A DNA stretch of 64,000 bases from Fangia hongkongensis FSC776 = DSM 21703 (GTDB lineage: Bacteria > Pseudomonadota > Gammaproteobacteria > Francisellales > Francisellaceae). The notes below the pieces were generated by a model. That model ran no database searches and was not told where the DNA came from. It saw only the letters and a program-made list of their open reading frames with translations. Positions 18,229 through 27,000 of the stretch are shown piece by piece (the first letter of the stretch is position 1; every line of letters starts with the position of its first letter). Position numbers and translations under genes: made by a program. Location of the stretch: the NCBI RefSeq assembly GCF_000379445.1, contig NZ_KB902271.1:62001-126000 (forward strand), in the 5' to 3' direction.

Positions 18229-19260
18229 TCATTTCGAGCGCGTATCTATGGTCACACTGGCAGATGCGCCCACTCTAAATTGAGGCACTTTTTTGATCTC
18301 TTTTGGATCAATAATAACCTTCACTGGAAAACGCTGTGTTACTTTAACCCAGTTGCCAGAGGCATTCTCTGGTGGTAGAAGCGAGAAAACACTGCCACTA
18401 CCGCTACTAATACTTTCAACAACTCCATGGAGTGTGACATTTGGATACATATCCAACACAACCTCTGCACTTTGACCGGCCTTCATGCGCTCCATCTGAG
18501 TCTCTTTATAATTAGCATCCACCCAGAAGCCTGTGTTACTAACCAATACAAAAAGGCTCTGATTCTGATTGATCATCGACCCGGGGCGCAAAGAAAAATT
18601 GGTAATATAACCAGAAGTTGGTGCATATATTTTGGTGTAACTTAAGTTGAGCTTAGCTGTCTCTACTTGAGACTTTTCAGCCTCAATTTTAGATGCCTGT
18701 AACACCAGTTGACGCTTTTGTTGTGAAATACTCGCTTTCGCTGCATTTACAGATGCCACTGCGACATTATAATCCCCAAGCGCTTCATCACCACTTTCTT
18801 TTGAGGACATATTCTGGGCAACAAGCTTTGAGATACGCTTTTGTTTTTGTCTGGCGACAAACTCTTGCGCCTCTGCTTCTTTAAGCTTCGCTTCTTCAAG
18901 CCTAATAGAGTCTTCAATTGCCTGAATCTGTTGCTCGGCCAGTGCTAAATTTGCTTTGGCTTCCTGCAATGCATACTCAAAACTTTGAGGCTCTATTGTC
19001 AAAAGAAGCTGCCCCTTTTTAACTGCTTGATTATCTTCAACATAAATCTTATCAACCTTGCCTGTTACCTGCGCTGAAATATAAACGGTGTTTGCATTAA
19101 CATAGGCATCTTCAGTAGATGGGTAGATTTCCGTGTACTTCACATAGATATAAAAGCCAATAATACAAAGGACAACCACGGCAAGAACAGTCGCATATTT
19201 AATCCAGCCTTTGCTCTTTTTTACTTCTTGCTCGCCTTGAGTTTCATTTTCACTTGTCAT
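18229..19260 (-). CDS. EmrA/HlyD-family efflux adaptor protein
   Basis: This 343-residue periplasmic adaptor has a cytoplasmic tail, one membrane anchor at about 21-43, a barrel/lipoyl half (YPSTEDAYVNANTVYISAQVTGKV), a long coiled-coil hairpin (about 95-200) and the second lipoyl half (IYAPTSGYITNFSLRPGSMI). This layout is that of EmrA-type adaptors that link an MFS or other inner-membrane pump to an outer-membrane channel. No EmrB-like pump or TolC-like channel adjoins it. It starts 22 bp after the stop of era and ends 3 bp from the convergent sthA, so its partner must be elsewhere. Confidence 0.85.
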   Translation of the reverse strand: MTSENETQGEQEVKKSKGWIKYATVLAVVVLCIIGFYIYVKYTEIYPSTEDAYVNANTVYISAQVTGKVDKIYVEDNQAVKKGQLLLTIEPQSFEYALQEAKANLALAEQQIQAIEDSIRLEEAKLKEAEAQEFVARQKQKRISKLVAQNMSSKESGDEALGDYNVAVASVNAAKASISQQKRQLVLQASKIEAEKSQVETAKLNLSYTKIYAPTSGYITNFSLRPGSMINQNQSLFVLVSNTGFWVDANYKETQMERMKAGQSAEVVLDMYPNVTLHGVVESISSGSGSVFSLLPPENASGNWVKVTQRFPVKVIIDPKEIKKVPQFRVGASASVTIDTRSK

Positions 19261-19282
19261 ACATATCTCTTTTTATTCGTCC

Positions 19283-20182
19283 CTACAAATTTGAGTCATA
19301 ACCTAATGATCGAAGTGCGCGCTCATCATCAGACCAATTTTCTTTGACTTTCACCCATAACTGTAAAAACACTTTCCTATCAAGCATTGATTCCATGTCT
19401 TGTCTAGCATCTGTACCAATTTTTTTAAGCTTTGAGCCCTTTGAACCAATAATCATTGCCTTTTGCCCTTTTCGCTCAACTAAAATTGTAGCATGGATTT
19501 CCATCAAGTTTTTTCCCTCATCAAACTTGCATTTATCAATTTCAACAGTTAGCTGATAAGGGACTTCCTGCCCCATGGTTCGCATCAACTTCTCACGAAT
19601 AATCTCAGCAATAATAAAGCGCTCAGTTCTATCTGTTACTTGATCTGTTCCAAAGAAAAAATAGTCACTCTGTGGTAAGTACTCTGCGATTTTACTCTCT
19701 AGTTTATCAATGTAGTGCCCCTGCTTTGCCGAGATAAGAAAGCTTGCAGCAAAGTGGTATTTCTCTAATATCTCCTTTTCAAAAACAAGCGCATCATGGC
19801 GTTTTTTAAGCTGATCGACTTTATTCACAACCAAAATAACTGGCACTTTTGCTTGCGCGATTTTTTCAAGCACCCATGCATCAGTTGAAGTCCATTTCCC
19901 CACTTCAACAACAAACAAAATCACATCAACATCCTGAATAACGCTTCCTGCTTCCTTATTCATAAAGCGGTTAATCGCCTTTGGCTCATCTTGATGCAAC
20001 CCCGGCGTATCAACATAAATATATTGAATATTATTCTCTGTTTTAATTCCGGTGATTTGATGGCGTGTTGTTTGTGGTTTTCGACTGGTAATACTCACCT
20101 TGTATCTCAAAATATGATTGAGCAAGGTTGATTTACCAACATTTGGGCGGCCAATAATGGCAATATAGCCACATTTTTTCAT
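19283..20182 (-). CDS. era: GTPase Era
   Basis: Era binds the 3' end of 16S rRNA and is needed for 30S maturation. The 299-residue protein has the GTPase boxes GRPNVGKSTLLN (G1), DTPG (G3) and NKVD (G4) and a C-terminal KH domain (IIGSKGSKLKKIGTDARQDM). Unusually it does not follow rnc; it stands between the aminotransferase and the EmrA-like adaptor gene. Confidence 0.96.
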   Translation of the reverse strand: MKKCGYIAIIGRPNVGKSTLLNHILRYKVSITSRKPQTTRHQITGIKTENNIQYIYVDTPGLHQDEPKAINRFMNKEAGSVIQDVDVILFVVEVGKWTSTDAWVLEKIAQAKVPVILVVNKVDQLKKRHDALVFEKEILEKYHFAASFLISAKQGHYIDKLESKIAEYLPQSDYFFFGTDQVTDRTERFIIAEIIREKLMRTMGQEVPYQLTVEIDKCKFDEGKNLMEIHATILVERKGQKAMIIGSKGSKLKKIGTDARQDMESMLDRKVFLQLWVKVKENWSDDERALRSLGYDSNL

Positions 20183-20241
20183 GTGTTACTCACATTAATA
20201 AGACGATGCTGTAATGCAACACATTGTATGTGGATTTCAGA

Positions 20242-21438
20242 TTATTGTCGAATAAAATCAATCAGTCGTGTGATTGCTTCATCTAACACGGAAATATCAT
20301 CGGCGCAGCTTAGTCTTAAATAACCAGAAGCACCAAAGGCAGAACCCGGCATCACGGCAAGGTGTTTTTCTTCCAGCAGTTTTAAGCAAAACTCAAGATC
20401 ACTCTCAAATCCAAGTGTTTTAATGATCTTGTCTACATAAGGAAAAAGATAAAAAGTTGAATGCGCTTCAACACAACTAATCTCTTTAATTTCGCTCAGA
20501 CGCTTATAGGTAAAATCAACACGCTTTTGATATAAATCAATAGCAGGCTTAAGCGCTTGATGATCAATATCAAATGCTGGAATTGCCGCATATTGGGAGA
20601 TGGAAGAGGCGCAAGATAATGATTGTGACTGAAACTTTCTCATTGCATTGGTAATATCCTCAGGCCCAATAGTATAACCAATACGCCAACCTGCCATTGA
20701 ATAGCTCTTAGAAACCCCATTAACGATGACATAACGATCTTTTAAATCAGGCGCCACATCCAACAAAGTAAGCGGTTTTTCACCCCAATAAAGCATGTCA
20801 TAAATATCATCACTGATAATCCACATATCGGGATTGGCTCTTGCTAGCTCTGCTAACATCAAAAGCGTTTGGCGTGTATAAACGCTCCCAGTTGGATTAT
20901 GTGGAATATTCAGCACCAATGCTTTGGTCTTGTTATTGATTGCTGATAAAAGCTTCTCCCTTTCTGGTTGAAAGCCATTAATATGCGTTGTCTCCACCGC
21001 AACAGGAACACCATCACTCAGCTTAATCATATCCGGATAGGATGTCCAAAACGGGGAGAAAAATATTACTTCATCTTCTGGGTTTAAGATCGTACTAAAG
21101 ACATTGTGAAGGCTATGTTTGGCGCCCGTTGTTATACAGATTTCACTGCGTGAAAAAGCCATATCATAATCACGTTGATAACGACGGATAATGGCATCTT
21201 TAAGTGGCAAAACCCCATCGACAGGTGTGTACATTGTCTTATTTTCATGAATTGCCTGAATAGCTGCTTCCTTGACACTTTCAGGAGAGTTAAAACCCGG
21301 TTCACCAACTGCTAAGGAAATAACATCTGTTGCCCCTTCATTTATTAACTTTGCAGCGCGTGCAGACATTTCTGCGGCTTTAGACCCAGAAACATTATTA
21401 ATACGATTACTTAAACGATGACTCACTAAACTACCCAC
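20242..21438 (-). CDS. PLP-dependent class I/II aminotransferase (aspartate aminotransferase-like)
   Basis: This 398-residue cytoplasmic enzyme has the fold-type I aminotransferase pattern. It shows a GEPGFNSP motif near the start, TGAKHSL in the cofactor site, HNPTGSVYT, and the PLP-binding lysine in VSKSYSMAGWRIGYTIG. A conserved Arg lies in GYLRLSCADD near the C-terminus. It resembles the AspC/ArAT family that uses dicarboxylic amino acids; the exact substrate cannot be read from sequence. The start codon at 21438 is GTG; a GTG at 21426 is an alternative. It ends 59 bp before era. Confidence 0.88.
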   Translation of the reverse strand: MGSLVSHRLSNRINNVSGSKAAEMSARAAKLINEGATDVISLAVGEPGFNSPESVKEAAIQAIHENKTMYTPVDGVLPLKDAIIRRYQRDYDMAFSRSEICITTGAKHSLHNVFSTILNPEDEVIFFSPFWTSYPDMIKLSDGVPVAVETTHINGFQPEREKLLSAINNKTKALVLNIPHNPTGSVYTRQTLLMLAELARANPDMWIISDDIYDMLYWGEKPLTLLDVAPDLKDRYVIVNGVSKSYSMAGWRIGYTIGPEDITNAMRKFQSQSLSCASSISQYAAIPAFDIDHQALKPAIDLYQKRVDFTYKRLSEIKEISCVEAHSTFYLFPYVDKIIKTLGFESDLEFCLKLLEEKHLAVMPGSAFGASGYLRLSCADDISVLDEAITRLIDFIRQ

Positions 21439-21494
21439 TGTAAATATGATGTTCTTATCATAACCTGAGTATCAAGGCAAAATCCAGCTGTAAA

Positions 21495-22694
21495 CTAGCG
21501 TCTTTTATTCTCTTCACTTTTTGAGTCTTGGAATAAAGCTGAAACTGGCATAGCCATCAGCTGTTTTAACGTCAAACGCATCCCAGATAAGCCTTTAAAT
21601 TTATCTTCATCCAAGCTTAAAAAAGCCCCCATATCAGCATAACACTCAGACACACTTAGCCTCTCAAGGTTAGAGATCAATAAATAATGCCCATTCATCT
21701 GAATGATATAATTATACTTTTCTAGCTGGTTAAGCATCTTCTGTAGCCCAAGTGTACTCATATCCACCTTTGCTGATAATGCTAAAAGCGATACTCTTTT
21801 TTTATTTAATTCGGCAACATATAGTAGCTTTAACAGCTCAAGATAATGCTCAAATCGAGGCTCTTTTATACCTGTTTTTTGCTGGTGCGTTACACTGAGC
21901 GCCTTAACTGCAACCGCCCCCAGTAAAAACATCTGCCAAACGAGCCCTACCCATAATATAAAAAGTGGGATAATGGCAAGTGTTCCATAGAGCATCTCAT
22001 AGGTCGGCAAATAAACAACATAAGCTGAGAAGATTTTTTTTGCCAAATCAAACACCACAGCCATTAACAGCCCACCCAAAAGTGCATGAAAAAAACGCAC
22101 ACGCGTATAGGGCAAAACTTGATAAATAAAACTAAAAGCGATCCAGTTAAAAATAAATGGCAACAGTGCCAACAAAGAAACATAGCCGCCAAAGCTGTGG
22201 CCAAACCAGTGTAATGATGCTATGTATGAGCTAAGTGCTAAACTGGCTCCAACTAAGATAGGACCCAGTGTTAAAACTGCCCAATAAAGTAGAATTGCTT
22301 GGACAAGCGGACGCTGCTTTTTAACATACCATATCCCATTTAATACTTTTTCCATTGAACGAATCATCATAATGCTGATAATGAACAGCACGACCACTGC
22401 CGTCACAGGCAAACCGACTCTATTATGTAAGAATATCTGCAAATATTTACTGATTGCTTCACTGGCGCTTGGGATAAAATTTTGCACAATAAACTCTTGG
22501 AACTCCGACTGCAAATCTTTAAATGCCGGCAGCATACTCAAAATGGACAATGACACCATTAAAAGTGGCACCACTGCAAAAAGGCTGCTTAGCGCTAATG
22601 CTGAAGCTTTATTAAAGCACCCTTGATAAAAATATTCTCTAAACACCCATACCCAATAGGTTGAAAATCTTTTAATATGTTTCCTATATTGCAT
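21495..22694 (-). CDS. yihY: YihY/BrkB family inner-membrane protein
   Basis: This 399-residue protein belongs to the YihY/UPF0761 family of six-pass membrane proteins with unclear function (once mis-described as ribonuclease BN). Hydrophobic segments lie at about 31-55, 95-111, 130-152, 168-195, 200-222 and 233-260. The C-terminal 120 residues form a cytoplasmic tail with a winged-helix-like look (VSLLALSAKVDMSTLGLQKMLNQLEKYNYI), which suggests DNA or protein binding. It diverges from wrbA with only 23 bp between the two start codons. Confidence 0.88.
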   Translation of the reverse strand: MQYRKHIKRFSTYWVWVFREYFYQGCFNKASALALSSLFAVVPLLMVSLSILSMLPAFKDLQSEFQEFIVQNFIPSASEAISKYLQIFLHNRVGLPVTAVVVLFIISIMMIRSMEKVLNGIWYVKKQRPLVQAILLYWAVLTLGPILVGASLALSSYIASLHWFGHSFGGYVSLLALLPFIFNWIAFSFIYQVLPYTRVRFFHALLGGLLMAVVFDLAKKIFSAYVVYLPTYEMLYGTLAIIPLFILWVGLVWQMFLLGAVAVKALSVTHQQKTGIKEPRFEHYLELLKLLYVAELNKKRVSLLALSAKVDMSTLGLQKMLNQLEKYNYIIQMNGHYLLISNLERLSVSECYADMGAFLSLDEDKFKGLSGMRLTLKQLMAMPVSALFQDSKSEENKRR

Positions 22695-22696
22695 AA

Positions 22697-23326
<630 letters not shown>

Positions 23327-23343
23327 CAGAGAAACAAAGGCGC

Positions 23344-23361
23344 TTGTTAGCAGCTTAACAA
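23344..23361. repeat. dyad TTGTTA-N6-TAACAA upstream of the fusion gene
   Basis: TTGTTA (23344-23349) and TAACAA (23356-23361) form a perfect 6-bp dyad. It ends 3 bp before the candidate -35 box of the fusion gene, so it may be an operator. It is less likely to be a wrbA terminator, because no long T-run follows. Confidence 0.5.
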
Positions 23362-23364
23362 AAT

Positions 23365-23394
23365 TTGACTTCTTATAAATTTTAGCGCTAAGAT
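23365..23394 (+). promoter_or_regulatory. candidate promoter of the E1-lipoyl-KASIII fusion gene
   Basis: TTGACT (23365-23370) and TAAGAT (23389-23394) are 18 bp apart in the 118-bp gap after wrbA. AAGGA follows 9 nt before the ATG at 23445. Confidence 0.5.
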
Positions 23395-23444
23395 ACGCCC
23401 CATAGCGACTTTTGTAATGACAAGACAACTAAGGAACGTCTTCA

Positions 23445-26400
23445 ATGACATCATCAAACCAAAAACGGTTAGCTTCTTTAATTAACTGTTATCGGAACAT
23501 GTATCGCATTCGCGTAATTGATAACACTGAATCTGAGATGGTCAATAGCGGAAAAGCCAACTTTCTTGCCTCATCAGCAGGTCACGAAGGTGCTGCTATT
23601 TTTGCGGAGCATTTCACACAAGAGGACTGGCTACATTGCCACTACCGAGACAAACCACTTATGCACGCTCGTGGCATCAAACCTGTCATGTTCTTTTACA
23701 GCTCTTTATGCAAAGCTGAAGGCGTTTCAAACGGGCGCCAAATGGTTATCGGCATGAGTGAGCGCGCACTGAATATTGTCAGCATCATCACCCCAGTTGG
23801 AAACCAAGCCCTTCCAGCAACAGGTATTGCTCACAGCATCAAAAACGCCCCTTCCAAGCCCATCGTCTATTGTGGAATGGGAGATGGAACAACCCAACAA
23901 GGTGAGGTATTGGAAGCTTTTGCTGAAGCGAAGCGTCATAACTTACCTGTATTATTTGTCATCCAAGATAACAATCAAGCCATCTCAACTCGCACAAAGG
24001 GAAAAACATTTTACTCATTGCCGGATGGATCTGAGCCCACTGAATTCATGGGCATTCCTATCACACATCTAGATGGCACAAAGCCATTTGAAAGTTATGA
24101 TGAAGTGGGTGAGATCATCGATACTATGCGTAAAGACAAAGCCCCACAGATTATTATTTTAAAAACAGTGCGTCTGAACAGCCATTCCAATGCTGATGAT
24201 CATAGAATCTATCGAAGCGCTGATGAGCTTGAGACAATCAAAAAAGAAGACCCTCTAATTCATGCGCGACACTATTTACTAGATCAAGGTGTCGCAGAAT
24301 CTGAACTTAGTGAAATTGAAAAAGCCTGTGAGCAAGAAGTCTCTAAAGCAGCTGAGTTGTCTTTACAAGGCTCTACGCCTGAAGCCTCTTTTGATGCTGA
24401 GAAGCCACTACCTTCACACCTTTTACCAACGGCATCTGAGTACCGTGGAGATTTCTCTGCTGAAACTCGCCTTGGAATGGGTGCTGCCATGCGTGAAGTC
24501 TTCAGACATCGTTTACAAAGTGACGATAAAGTCTATTTATTAGGGGAAGACATTGAAGATGAAAAAGGCGATGTTTTTGGCGTTACTAAAGGCTTATCCA
24601 CACAGTTCCCAGGGCGTGTGGTCAATAGCCCTCTTGCTGAGGCAACCATTGTTGGCGTATGTTCAGGAATGGCATTAACAGGAAAACGCCCTGTCGCCTT
24701 TATCCAGTTTGCCGATTTTATGCCACCAGCTTATAATCAAATTTTCACAGAACTTGCTACAATGCATTGGCGCTCAAATGGCGATTGGGACTGCCCGGTG
24801 ATTGTGTTTGCAGCTTGCGGTGGATATCGCCCAGGACTTGGTCCTTTTCATGCGCAAACTAACGAAGGAACTTATGCGCATATCCCGGGACTTGATGTCT
24901 ATATGCCATCTAATGCTGCTGATGCCGCAGGCATGTTAAATGCGGCATTTGAGTCAAACCGACCAAGTATTTTTCTATACCCTAAAAAGCTTCTTAATAA
25001 TGCAAGTGTTGAAGAGACAACCTCAAGTGATATTGATAAACAGCTTGTGCCTGTTGGAAAGGCAAGAATAGCAAAACCGGGAAGTGATATCACACTTGTC
25101 GGCTGGGGAAATACCGTTTCCTTGTGTCATGAAGTATCAGAGACACTTGAATCTGTCGGCATTGATGCTGAGATTATCGATATGCGCACCATTAAGCCAT
25201 ATGATCTACAAACCGTCCTCTCCTCGGCAGAAAAAACAAAACATCTCATTGTGACTCACGAAGATAATATGACTTGTGGCCTTGGTGGGGATATTATTGC
25301 ATCTGTTGTTGAACATGCAAAAAGCACTATCAAAGCCAAACGCGTCACACGAGCAGACACGTATGTCCCATGCAACTTTGACAATCAAATGGAAGTACTG
25401 CCTTCTTTTGAAAGACTCCTTGGCGCAGCAGCAGATATGCTTGATTTGACCCTTGAGTGGGAAGTAATACAAAACACAGATAGCGGCAGCTATAATGTTG
25501 AAGTCATTGGTGCAAGCCCATCAGATGAAAGTGTTCTCATTACTGATTTATATGTGAATGTTGGCGATACTGTTAAGGTGGGTGATAAGCTTGTCGATTT
25601 AGAGGCAAGTAAGTCAGTTGGTGAGATTCTTTCACCCAGTAATGGTACAGTTGAAGAGATTTACGTTGAAGAGTCAGAACGTGTAACGGTCGGAGATAAT
25701 CTTCTAAAGCTTCGCCTACCTGAAGGCGCAAGCAATGTTCAAAAAGTCAAAAAACGCCCGATTTTGAAACGTAAAGTGCAAAAAGAACAGCTTGATAAAG
25801 CACGTCAAAAAGGCGGGGTATACCCTGTTGGCATTATGACACCAAGCTTTAAAACTGGCTCTAAATGTGTCACCAATGAGATGCTACTTCAGAATTTTCC
25901 AGATCACAGCAGCAGCGATATTATTGATCGAACCGGTATTGAAAAGCGCTATTGGTTAGATGAGAATGAGAATATTTTGGACTTGACAGCAAATGTCGCC
26001 ATCGATGCGCTCAATAAAGCAAATTTAACGCTTGCTGACATTGATCAGGTGATCTGTGCAACGTCTAGCCCTGATCAGTACCTCTCTCCCTCTATGGCAT
26101 GTTTAGTCCTTGAGAAGCTCTATCATAGCTATGGTGAACGAGCAATTCCTGCTTATGATATTAACGCTGCCTGTAGCGGCTATATTTATGCCCTACAGAA
26201 TGCTCGTGATTACCTGCAAACCAGACCAAATAAGCGTGTGCTAGTTATCACCTCTGAGTACATGAGTAAACGCACAGATGTGACTGATTTTGACACTGCA
26301 TTTCTATTTGCCGATGCAGCTACGGCAACGATTGTTAATGGTAATGACCATCAAGATCAAAGCTGTGCTGTAATCGATGAGATTTCACTGACAGCGAATG

Positions 26401-26789
26401 CTGAGAATGGCGATATATTAAGCATTCCAACAAAAGAGGGCGAATATATACGCCTTGAAGGGCAAAAGCTCTTTAGCTTTGCCGTTAAAACCATGTCAAT
26501 GATTATGCATAAATGTTGTCAGCAAAGTAATATTGCGCTTAATAGTGTTGACTTGGTTATCCCACATCAGGCAAATCAAAGAATATCTAATGCAGTTGAA
26601 AGGCGCCTTAAAATGCAAGCGGGTACACTTTATAGCAATATTGCAAATTATGGCAACACCTCTTCTTGCACTATTCCGATTGCCTTAGGAGAAACACTTG
26701 ATGCACAAAAGAAAGATAACACAGTTGCACTTTGCGCATTTGGCTCTGGTTTCACCGCAGCTGCTGCACTATTAACAATGTTGAAATAA
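23445..26789 (+). CDS. fused 2-oxoacid dehydrogenase E1 alpha/beta - lipoyl - KAS III enzyme
   Basis: This 1114-residue chain joins four complete modules. Residues about 1-310 are an E1-alpha domain of the branched-chain type, with the thiamine diphosphate motif G146-D147-G148 ... N176-N177. Residues about 340-670 are E1-beta (GEDIEDEKGDVFGVTKGL, GPFHAQTNEGTYAHIPGLDV). Residues about 684-755 are one lipoyl domain with the acceptor Lys723 in EASKSVGE. Residues about 792-1114 are a FabH-like ketosynthase with triad Cys910, His1041 and Asn1071 (NAACSG, PHQANQRI, NYGNTSS), spaced 131 and 30 residues apart, much as in E. coli FabH. There is no E2 acyltransferase domain. The inferred role is to decarboxylate a 2-oxo acid, load the acyl group on the internal lipoyl arm and prime a fatty-acid or polyketide chain. 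An AAGGA site precedes the ATG. Confidence 0.9.
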   Translation: MTSSNQKRLASLINCYRNMYRIRVIDNTESEMVNSGKANFLASSAGHEGAAIFAEHFTQEDWLHCHYRDKPLMHARGIKPVMFFYSSLCKAEGVSNGRQMVIGMSERALNIVSIITPVGNQALPATGIAHSIKNAPSKPIVYCGMGDGTTQQGEVLEAFAEAKRHNLPVLFVIQDNNQAISTRTKGKTFYSLPDGSEPTEFMGIPITHLDGTKPFESYDEVGEIIDTMRKDKAPQIIILKTVRLNSHSNADDHRIYRSADELETIKKEDPLIHARHYLLDQGVAESELSEIEKACEQEVSKAAELSLQGSTPEASFDAEKPLPSHLLPTASEYRGDFSAETRLGMGAAMREVFRHRLQSDDKVYLLGEDIEDEKGDVFGVTKGLSTQFPGRVVNSPLAEATIVGVCSGMALTGKRPVAFIQFADFMPPAYNQIFTELATMHWRSNGDWDCPVIVFAACGGYRPGLGPFHAQTNEGTYAHIPGLDVYMPSNAADAAGMLNAAFESNRPSIFLYPKKLLNNASVEETTSSDIDKQLVPVGKARIAKPGSDITLVGWGNTVSLCHEVSETLESVGIDAEIIDMRTIKPYDLQTVLSSAEKTKHLIVTHEDNMTCGLGGDIIASVVEHAKSTIKAKRVTRADTYVPCNFDNQMEVLPSFERLLGAAADMLDLTLEWEVIQNTDSGSYNVEVIGASPSDESVLITDLYVNVGDTVKVGDKLVDLEASKSVGEILSPSNGTVEEIYVEESERVTVGDNLLKLRLPEGASNVQKVKKRPILKRKVQKEQLDKARQKGGVYPVGIMTPSFKTGSKCVTNEMLLQNFPDHSSSDIIDRTGIEKRYWLDENENILDLTANVAIDALNKANLTLADIDQVICATSSPDQYLSPSMACLVLEKLYHSYGERAIPAYDINAACSGYIYALQNARDYLQTRPNKRVLVITSEYMSKRTDVTDFDTAFLFADAATATIVNGNDHQDQSCAVIDEISLTANAENGDILSIPTKEGEYIRLEGQKLFSFAVKTMSMIMHKCCQQSNIALNSVDLVIPHQANQRISNAVERRLKMQAGTLYSNIANYGNTSSCTIPIALGETLDAQKKDNTVALCAFGSGFTAAAALLTMLK

Positions 26790-27000
26790 ATATAATACCT
26801 ATAGTTTTTAGTGTTTTTACACACACTTCATTGCTATTGAGGCAAAAATTCGCTATTAATGCTTCAAGTATAAGGTACGTGTCTTATTAACTGCTGAATT
26901 GACAACATACTCAAGCAAACATTCTTTTGTGAGTGAGTATTCCCTCTTAAAGCAGTTATACAAATATAAAAAGATTGAGAACAATTTAAGATATAGCAGA

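Noticed and set aside
26899-27000. N-terminal extension of TopA from an upstream ATG
   Set aside because: The 34 extra residues do not resemble any topoisomerase and the conserved start MSKNLVIVESPAK is at 27001.
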